Positions 1 through 3,498 of a stretch of DNA of 5,065 nt are shown here, piece by piece. This DNA is from an uncultured Cyanobium sp. GTDB taxonomy: Bacteria > Cyanobacteriota > Cyanobacteriia > PCC-6307 > Cyanobiaceae. The notes beneath the pieces were generated by a model that ran no database searches, was not told where the DNA came from, and saw only the letters and a list, made by a program, of their open reading frames with translations. Location: contig CALFOF010000045.1 in NCBI GenBank assembly GCA_937919075.1, positions 1-5,065 on the forward strand, given 5' to 3'. Both the position numbers and the translations under genes were made by a program. Within the stretch, counting starts at the first letter, position 1. The number at the start of each line of letters is the position of its first letter.

Positions 1-369
1 CAGTTCCTCGGAGCGGTGGTCCAGCAATTCATTGATCCCAATACTGGCTGGCTGGGCGACGACCTGATCCGCCTGCTCGGTGATCTGCTCACCTTGCTGA
101 TCGCCCTGGAGGTGCTGCAGAACGTCACCGCCTACCTGCGCCATCACGTGGTGCAGATCGAGCTGGTGCTGATCACGGCGCTCACGGCGGTGGCGCGAAA
201 GGTGATCGTGCTCCCACCGGGCTCGGAAGACAAACCGATGCTGCTGGTGGGCCTCGGCCTGGCCGTGCTGTCGCTCTCCGGGGGGTATTGGTTGGTGCGT
301 CGCGCCGAAGTTACAAACCCGAACGCCAGTGCAGCGCCAGCCAGAGCGTTCCCGGAGCAGGATCCGTAG
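1..369 (+). CDS. PsiE-family (phosphate-starvation-inducible) membrane protein, 3' part
   Basis: The reading frame is open from base 1, so the true start lies left of the window and 122 C-terminal residues are seen. A GTG at 16 is only an internal valine codon as far as I can judge. Counting from base 1, hydrophobic segments lie at about residues 22-40, 51-70 and 80-99, which suggests a multi-pass inner-membrane protein. The segment VVQIELVLITALTAVARKVI (residues 50-69) is the best family signature: PsiE-family proteins carry a similar 'E-x(n)-AVARK-hydrophobic' stretch. E. coli PsiE is induced by phosphate starvation, but its molecular role is unknown and the family name does not prove Pho control here. 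The tail after residue 101 is polar and rich in Ala/Pro, probably cytoplasmic. The last 59 bases overlap the end of the opposite-strand cupin gene. Confidence 0.75.
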   Translation, partial: QFLGAVVQQFIDPNTGWLGDDLIRLLGDLLTLLIALEVLQNVTAYLRHHVVQIELVLITALTAVARKVIVLPPGSEDKPMLLVGLGLAVLSLSGGYWLVRRAEVTNPNASAAPARAFPEQDP

Positions 370-868
370 CTTCCACGCGATGCGCGCGCCCAGGGGCGAT
401 GCGCAGCATGTCGCCCGTCACCAGCTCGCGGCTGGTGGGTTCATCGGCGAAAGAGAGGCGGGCGCCGCCGCGCAGCACCAGCACCCATTCCTCCATGGCC
501 TGGCTCTGCCACTGCCCGGGCGGGGTGCACCAGGCGCAGGAATGGATCTGCTCCAGCCTTAGCTCGGGGGTTTCGAGCAGCAGATCGAGCGATTCCTCAC
601 CCTCCGGCGGGCAGGTGCTCCCCAGCAGGTTGCCGGCACCCGCTGCAGCTGCCAGCAGGTTGCCGCTTGGTTCTACGGCTGCCGGCGCGCTCTCGCCCCA
701 GCGGCGACCGATCTCGAAGCCCTGCTGGCGCGCCAGTGCCACCACATCGTGGTGATGGTTGCAGGCCTTCAGGGCCTGCTCCAGAGCTGGGTCGGCGTCG
801 CTGAGGGCAAGAAAAGCCACCAGCTGGCGCACCTTGGCGCGGAACTGCAGCAGATCACTCTCGGCCAT
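311..868 (-). CDS. Nif11-like N-terminal domain fused to a cupin
   Basis: This 185-residue protein has two parts. Residues 1-58 resemble the Nif11 domain: an amphipathic helix (LLQFRAKV), a loop with DPALEQALKAC, then DVVALARQQGFEI, matching the family's 'vvaiAkeaGfe' pattern. Residues 92-182 are a single-domain cupin of the type reading 'PELRLEQI...PPG.W....EEWVLVL.G.A.L'. Of the usual cupin metal ligands, Glu127 and His163 (motif APGRAH) are present, while the HxH pair is replaced by Q121-S-Q123, so metal binding is uncertain. An Ala/Gly-rich linker (about 60-91) joins them. Nif11 domains are best known as leader peptides of ribosomally made natural products. Here there is no clear double-glycine cleavage site and the C-terminus is a folded domain, so a precursor role is unlikely. 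The ATG at 868 has AGGGG 8 bases upstream. The gene lies 25 bases after the acetyltransferase gene and is probably co-transcribed with it. The substrate is unknown. Confidence 0.75.
   Translation of the reverse strand: MAESDLLQFRAKVRQLVAFLALSDADPALEQALKACNHHHDVVALARQQGFEIGRRWGESAPAAVEPSGNLLAAAAGAGNLLGSTCPPEGEESLDLLLETPELRLEQIHSCAWCTPPGQWQSQAMEEWVLVLRGGARLSFADEPTSRELVTGDMLRIAPGRAHRVEATDPAPGTLWLALHWRSGL
622..665 (-). repeat. 14-bp direct repeat in the Nif11-cupin linker
   Basis: CCAGCAGGTTGCCG (plus-strand reading) occurs at 622-635 and 652-665, exactly 30 bases apart. In the protein this gives a repeated GNLL (69-72 and 79-82) in the Ala/Gly-rich linker. It looks like an in-frame linker duplication, and ten codons per unit keep the frame intact. 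Confidence 0.5.
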
Positions 869-893
869 GGCGGATTCCCCTGATCCCGCCCCA

Positions 894-1397
894 TCATCCA
901 GGCGGGGCCTCCGTGAGGGGTTTCTGCATCAGAAAGCGCCGGAAAGACACCCCCGCCAACGCCAGCTCCTCGATTGCCATCACCTGCCAGCCCTGCCGCT
1001 CGAACAGGGGGCGGGAGATAAAGCTGGCCTCCGTGCGCAGCGCCTCCACCCCAGCGGTGAGTGCCAGGGCTTCGAGGCCCTGCAGCAGGGCGCTGGCCCG
1101 GCCCTGGCGGCAGGAGCGGCCACGGCAATAGAGCAACGCCACACGATCGAGCGGCTCCAGCACAGCGAACGCCTCAATCGGCGGCCGCCCAGCGCGGCCG
1201 GCAGGTTGTTCCCCTTCGCTCACCAGACCAAACCCCTGATCCAGGGTGAACCGAAACTCCGGGCGGCTGAGCGGCAGCCCGGCCCAGGCCACCACCTGCT
1301 GGTGGCTGTAAAGCGCAGGAGCCTGGGAGTGCACGGCATCGCGATACACATCGGCGGCGGCACCGTGATCCTCAGCGGTGAGGCGACGGATCAGCAC
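894..1397 (-). CDS. GNAT-family N-acetyltransferase
   Basis: This is a 167-residue single-domain GNAT protein, expected to transfer an acetyl group from acetyl-CoA to an unknown amine in the cytoplasm. The N-terminus (IRRLTAEDHGAAADVYRDAV, followed by YSHQQVVAWA at 30-39) is typical of the YafP-like branch. Motif A, the CoA pyrophosphate loop, is at about 88-106 (LLYCRGRSCRQGRASALLQ). Motif B is near 122-137 (TEASFISRPLFERQGW). In the loop the usual Gln/Arg-x-x-Gly-x-Gly/Ala reads C96-R-Q-G-R-A, so the first position is Cys. The start is GTG at 1397: reading upstream in frame, a TGA appears after five codons with no other standard start. An ATG lies 8 bases upstream in another frame and terminates at once. 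No clear Shine-Dalgarno sequence is visible. It is the first gene of a probable two-gene unit with the Nif11-cupin gene. Tandem repeats overlie its start. Confidence 0.85.
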   Translation of the reverse strand: MLIRRLTAEDHGAAADVYRDAVHSQAPALYSHQQVVAWAGLPLSRPEFRFTLDQGFGLVSEGEQPAGRAGRPPIEAFAVLEPLDRVALLYCRGRSCRQGRASALLQGLEALALTAGVEALRTEASFISRPLFERQGWQVMAIEELALAGVSFRRFLMQKPLTEAPPG

Positions 1398-1425
1398 GGA
1401 TTCATTACAGATTCAGTACGGATCA
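1386..1425 (-). promoter_or_regulatory. four ~11-bp-spaced direct repeats over the acetyltransferase start
   Basis: Read on the minus strand, four near-copies of TGA(A)TCCGT follow one another: TGATCCGT (1425-1418), TGAATCTGT (1415-1407), TGAATCCGT (1404-1396) and TGATCCGT (1393-1386). Their right ends step by 11, 11 and 10 bases, about one helical turn each. Direct repeats with this phasing are the usual layout of sites for OmpR/PhoB-type response regulators, which include cyanobacterial Pho boxes. The sequence itself is only a loose match to a Pho box (CTTAACCT type). The array straddles the GTG start, and the last copy lies within codons 2-4. A regulatory role, probably repression if bound, is inference. 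Confidence 0.4.
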
Positions 1426-1429
1426 GCGT

Positions 1430-1511
1430 GTCTGTGCCTCGGTATACCCACGGCCAGGTGAGGGAAGGGGGAATGAAGTCTACATTCGTCTGTGCCAGAG
1501 GTTTCGGTATA
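1430..1511 (-). repeat. duplicated two-part motif upstream of the acetyltransferase
   Basis: A two-part element occurs twice. On the plus strand GTCTGTGCC is at 1430-1438 and again at 1488-1496, and TCGGTATA is at 1439-1446 and again at 1504-1511. The halves abut in the first copy and are 7 bases apart in the second. Together they make 17 matching bases in the same order. They lie in the leader region of the minus-strand acetyltransferase gene and could be paired binding sites or the trace of a small duplication. On the minus strand each copy yields TATACC. Confidence 0.4.
1441..1446 (-). promoter_or_regulatory. possible -10 element for the acetyltransferase unit
   Basis: The minus strand reads TATACC here, four of six matches to TATAAT, and lies 43 bases from the GTG start. 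That would give a leader of roughly 37 bases and place the tandem repeats just downstream of the start point. No good -35 hexamer is seen 16-18 bases further upstream, although cyanobacterial promoters often lack one. This is a weak call. Confidence 0.18.
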
Positions 1512-1513
1512 TT
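1508..1513 (+). promoter_or_regulatory. possible -10 element pointing toward cyAbrB
   Basis: TATATT on the plus strand matches five of six positions of the -10 consensus, in a locally AT-richer patch. Seventeen bases upstream, TTCGTC is a poor -35. Use of this site would give cyAbrB a leader of more than 300 bases. It is the best plus-strand candidate I could find, but a single hexamer is weak evidence. Confidence 0.15.
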
Positions 1514-1614
1514 CCCAGTTATTCACTCGGGCGCAGTGTTGGCTGGGAGCAGAGGGCAAGGCTGCCATGTTGGCGCCGCCATCAGCGGTAGATTGCCGTG
1601 TGGCAGATGCCTGT

Positions 1615-1648
1615 CAGGGCCAACAATGCAGGGCCGAAGCGCAGGGCC
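1615..1648 (+). repeat. triple CAGGGCC direct repeat
   Basis: CAGGGCC occurs at 1615-1621, 1629-1635 and 1642-1648, spaced 14 and 13 bases apart, in the non-coding stretch upstream of cyAbrB. The copies are exact over seven bases. In GC-rich DNA such repeats can arise by chance, and no function is assigned. Confidence 0.3.
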
Positions 1649-1842
1649 GCTGAACGTGCATTGCCATACTCTTGCCCCTCGCTTGGCGCACTCACGGCAA
1701 CCTCTCGATGTGCCGGCTGTGCGCGGATCATTTCGCAGCTCCGGACCCTCGTGACGATCCGCTGCACGGCTGTGAGAATCGCGCACCATCGATCGGTCGT
1801 GTAAGTTGTGAAGCGTTAGACACGTTCAACCAAGAAGATCTC

Positions 1843-2211
1843 ATGCTTAAAGGAGCAGATTTGCTTTCCAAGGTCAAGGAACTGGGCGATGTCGGGAAAT
1901 CCGAAATTGTCCGCTCCTGCGGCTACGTCTCCATCAAGAAGGATGGCTCCGACCGCCTCAATTTCACGGCCTTCTATGAAGCGCTGCTGGAAGCCAAGGG
2001 TGTGGATCTCGGTGCCACCAGCAAAATGGGCAAAGGTGGCCGCAAGCTGAGCTACATCGCCACCGTTCAAGGCAACGGCAACCTGCTGATCGGCAAGGCC
2101 TACACCGCCATGCTGGATCTCCATCCGGGCGACGAATTCGAAATCAAGCTGGGCCGCAAGCAGATTCGCCTCATCCCTGCCGGCAGCGAAGATGGCGAGG
2201 CCGACGACTGA
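1843..2211 (+). CDS. cyanobacterial AbrB-like transcriptional regulator (cyAbrB)
   Basis: This 122-residue protein is a clear member of the cyanobacteria-specific cyAbrB family. Its N-terminal region (1-58) reads MLKGADLLSKVKELGDV, then VRSCGYVSIKKDG and RLNFTAFYEALLEAKG, all near family consensus. The C-terminal AbrB-like DNA-binding swapped hairpin (about 69-112) includes YIATVQGNGNLLIGKAYTAM, then PGDEFEIKLGRKQIRLIP. The tail is acidic (SEDGEADD). In Synechocystis the two paralogues of this family (Sll0359 and Sll0822) regulate carbon and nitrogen metabolism genes and the hox hydrogenase promoter. I cannot tell which paralogue this is. The frame is open upstream to an ATG at 1672, but the ATG at 1843 is chosen because the family begins with this ML-x-G-x-DLL sequence and the preceding translation looks random. 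A weak AAGAAG precedes it. A c-type cytochrome gene follows after 27 bases. Confidence 0.95.
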   Translation: MLKGADLLSKVKELGDVGKSEIVRSCGYVSIKKDGSDRLNFTAFYEALLEAKGVDLGATSKMGKGGRKLSYIATVQGNGNLLIGKAYTAMLDLHPGDEFEIKLGRKQIRLIPAGSEDGEADD

Positions 2212-2238
2212 TTCCACTCCCTCCTGTCGCAACCACGC

Positions 2239-2655
2239 ATGCCACTTCCCAGTGTCCACCACACTTCCCCCGGCCCAGCCGCGCAGCGGCGGCCCCGGCT
2301 GGTGGCCTGCCTGGTGGCTTTCGCCTTGGTCCTACTGGCCTGGTGGCCCAAGCCCGCTTGGGGGGAATCCATGCCCTCCCTGCTGATGAGTGGCGCCCAG
2401 CTGTTTGAGAACCACTGCGTGGGTTGTCACCTCAACGGCGGCAACATCCTGCGGCGCGGCAAAACCCTCAAGTTGGCCGCTCTGCAGCGCCAGGGCATCG
2501 ATGGCCCTGAGGCCATCGCCAAGATCGCTGCCGCTGGCCAGGGCCAGATGAGCGGTTACGCGAAGGTGCTCGGTGTAGGCGGTGACCAGTTGGTGGCCGC
2601 CTGGGTGTGGGAGCAGGCCCTGAACGAGTGGAAACCAGCCCCGCCCGTGGGCTGA
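2239..2655 (+). CDS. cytochrome c6-like class I cytochrome c, exported
   Basis: This 138-residue precursor of a soluble monohaem cytochrome is expected to shuttle electrons in the thylakoid lumen or periplasm. The signal peptide has a basic patch (QRRPR, 16-20), a hydrophobic core (about 21-36) and a likely cleavage after AWG (near 42). The mature part begins shortly before LLMSGAQLFENHCVGCH. Haem attachment is CVGCH at 60-64 (His64 axial), and Met104 in GQGQMSGY is the probable sixth ligand. The pattern GAQLF..HC..CH.NGGN, then KTLK, then a C-terminal VAAWVWEQALNEW helix fits the c6 family. Eight residues before Met104, where classical c6 has Gln, this protein has Ile96. The low-potential c6B/c6C variants are known for replacing that Gln, so I favour a c6C-like protein over the photosystem I donor PetJ. 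It probably shares a transcript with cyAbrB. No Shine-Dalgarno sequence is evident before the ATG. Confidence 0.88.
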   Translation: MPLPSVHHTSPGPAAQRRPRLVACLVAFALVLLAWWPKPAWGESMPSLLMSGAQLFENHCVGCHLNGGNILRRGKTLKLAALQRQGIDGPEAIAKIAAAGQGQMSGYAKVLGVGGDQLVAAWVWEQALNEWKPAPPVG

Positions 2656-2670
2656 ACCCTCCGTGTGTAA

Positions 2671-2686
2671 GGCGGCAACCGCCGCC
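2671..2686. terminator. possible hairpin between convergent genes
   Basis: GGCGGC (2671-2676) pairs perfectly with GCCGCC (2681-2686) across an AACC loop, 15 bases after the cytochrome stop codon. The flanking genes converge here, so it could end transcripts from both sides. No T-run follows on either strand, so intrinsic termination is uncertain. Confidence 0.3.
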
Positions 2687-2713
2687 ACCCAGCCCTTCAT
2701 TGTTACAGCGCCT

Positions 2714-2983
2714 TCAAATCGCCTGGATCCAGGGGTACACCTGCACCTCACTCCAGATTCCCTCGCGGAAATACACATCTCCCTGCACTAGCGCCTCCAC
2801 TTGCGCAAGTGCGTCAGCTTCATACAAGGCGAACACATGGGTGCTGCCTTCAGTGGGTCCGATCGTGAGCAGCACACCCTCCGCGTGTTGGCGGTGCAGG
2901 CCGTCGAGGTGTTCCTGTCGGAAAGGGGTGCGCCGCGTGAGGGCGTTCTCGCAGTAGGTGCCCCAGAGCACGAATTTCGCCAT
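2714..2983 (-). CDS. YciI-family protein
   Basis: This 89-residue protein has the YciI (YCII-related) ferredoxin-like alpha/beta fold signature: MAKFVLWGTY as the first strand, R22-x-x-H25...L..L as the helix, EGVLLTIGP (35-43) as the next strand and turn, then ALVQGDVYFREGIW, where the family's 'DP-aromatic' motif appears as D69-V-Y, and a final strand EVQVYPW. The conserved His and Asp are the supposed active-site pair, but most YciI proteins have no known substrate and enzymatic function is unproven. The open frame runs further upstream to 3109, but the extra Ala/Gly/Pro-rich sequence is antisense to the DUF2256 gene. The family starts with the MAKF-type strand, so the ATG at 2983 is chosen. 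It begins 8 bases after the DUF2256 stop, so the two are almost certainly co-transcribed. No Shine-Dalgarno sequence is visible, consistent with translational coupling. Confidence 0.85.
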   Translation of the reverse strand: MAKFVLWGTYCENALTRRTPFRQEHLDGLHRQHAEGVLLTIGPTEGSTHVFALYEADALAQVEALVQGDVYFREGIWSEVQVYPWIQAI

Positions 2984-2991
2984 CGCCGTGT

Positions 2992-3177
2992 TCAGCGGGT
3001 TGCAGGGTCCACTGTGCCGCCCCGCCGCCGCCGGCAACGCTCCGAGCAATAACGCACCTGGTCCCACACCGCACTCCAGCGGCGTCGCCACTGGAACGGC
3101 CTGCCGCACACCGGGCAGATCTTGGTGGGGCGGTCTCCACCTCGGGGCGGCCGGTTAGCGGGCTGCTGTGCTGCCAT
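2992..3177 (-). CDS. DUF2256 small zinc-finger-like protein
   Basis: This small protein of 61 residues is hidden inside a longer open frame reaching 3468. Residues 16-50 match the DUF2256 family closely: [19 protein letters not shown], then [16 protein letters not shown]. Four cysteines in two pairs (C21-x-x-C24 and C44-x-x-x-C48) probably bind zinc. The protein is strongly basic, so nucleic-acid contact is possible but unproven. The family function is unknown. I chose the ATG at 3177 because the conserved core lies 15 residues in, an AGGTGG sequence sits just upstream, and residues further upstream look like antisense to feoA. It is the first gene of a two-gene unit with YciI, and its start codon is only 39 bases from that of the divergent feoA, so the two promoters must be crowded or overlap coding sequence. 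Confidence 0.85.
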   Translation of the reverse strand: MAAQQPANRPPRGGDRPTKICPVCGRPFQWRRRWSAVWDQVRYCSERCRRRRGGTVDPATR

Positions 3178-3188
3178 CACACCACCTA

Positions 3189-3200
3189 CGTTGAACAACG
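3189..3200. promoter_or_regulatory. short inverted repeat in the 39-base divergent gap
   Basis: CGTTG and CAACG flank an AA spacer, giving a 12-base inverted repeat near the middle of the gap between the DUF2256 and feoA start codons. Its position suits an operator shared by both directions. It is not AT-rich enough to resemble a Fur box. The arms are only five bases, so chance is a real alternative. Confidence 0.25.
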
Positions 3201-3216
3201 CTTCCAGTCCACCACC

Positions 3217-3447
3217 ATGACCCTGGCAACCGCGCCGATCGGCCGGGTTGTGGTGCTGCTCACGCTGCCCCAGCTCTCCTCCCTGCACAACCAGCTGCGG
3301 GCGATGGGATTGCGGCCAGGCTGTGAAGTGCGGGTGTTGCGCCGCGGATTCCCTGGCGGACTGCTGCATGTGCGCTGCGGGCAGCTGGAATTCATGCTGC
3401 GGCGCAGCGATGCCGCCGAGATGGCGATCCGGCCGTTGACCGCTTGA
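3217..3447 (+). CDS. feoA: FeoA-family protein (ferrous iron transport accessory)
   Basis: FeoA is a small cytoplasmic SH3-like protein that works with the FeoB transporter during Fe(II) uptake, probably by contacting FeoB. This one has 76 residues, the usual size. Its signature is [17 protein letters not shown] (27-43), followed by a glycine turn (PGG), [20 protein letters not shown] and a final strand AIRPL, all as in the family. The N-terminal MTLATAPIG matches the typical 'MtLaelkpG' start, which supports the ATG at 3217. No Shine-Dalgarno sequence is seen. It is the only gene on the plus strand here: DUF2256 diverges from its 5' side and feoB converges on its 3' side, with 51 bases between the feoA and feoB stop codons. 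It therefore cannot be in the same operon as this feoB, unlike the usual feoAB arrangement. Confidence 0.88.
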   Translation: MTLATAPIGRVVVLLTLPQLSSLHNQLRAMGLRPGCEVRVLRRGFPGGLLHVRCGQLEFMLRRSDAAEMAIRPLTA

Positions 3448-3498
3448 TCCGCTTCGCCCTGGCTCCACAAACCGCTAAGGCCGGGCTCCGGAAGCCGC

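Larger units (their letters stand above)
1398..1842. other. 445-base non-coding stretch between divergent units
   Basis: No convincing gene is present. Short open frames exist on both strands (for example 1523-1789 minus, and 1598-1804 plus), but their translations are Arg/Ala/Cys-rich, low-complexity and match no family I know. They look like chance frames in GC-rich DNA. The left part (about 1398-1530) is visibly less GC-rich and holds the direct repeats and the two candidate -10 elements. The middle (about 1560-1660) carries three copies of CAGGGCC. I see no tRNA, no terminator with a T-run and no hallmark of a cyanobacterial small RNA that I recognise. It must hold the promoters of both flanking units, and perhaps a long leader of cyAbrB. 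Confidence 0.6.

Noticed and set aside
311..868. Reading the Nif11-containing gene as a natural-product precursor peptide
   Set aside because: There is no double-glycine cleavage motif, the C-terminal part is a folded cupin rather than a short core peptide, and no modification enzyme gene is present in the window.
759..1754. 331-codon open frame on the plus strand
   Set aside because: It runs antisense through the acetyltransferase and part of the cupin gene, and its translation is Arg/Pro/Gly-rich with no family features. The minus-strand proteins have clear domain motifs instead.
1523..1789. Small open frames in the non-coding stretch (also 1582-1767 minus and 1598-1804 plus)
   Set aside because: They overlap one another on both strands, have no recognisable motif or good ribosome binding site, and their composition is as expected for GC-rich chance frames.
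1672..1842. Upstream in-frame extension of cyAbrB to an ATG at 1672
   Set aside because: The extra 57 residues are Cys/His/Arg-rich and unlike any cyAbrB N-terminus, while the ATG at 1843 gives the exact family start.
3484..3496. Small hairpin GGCT/AGCC just after the feoB stop as a terminator
   Set aside because: It has a four-base stem only, with a mismatch immediately outside and no T-run on either strand. It is too weak to call.
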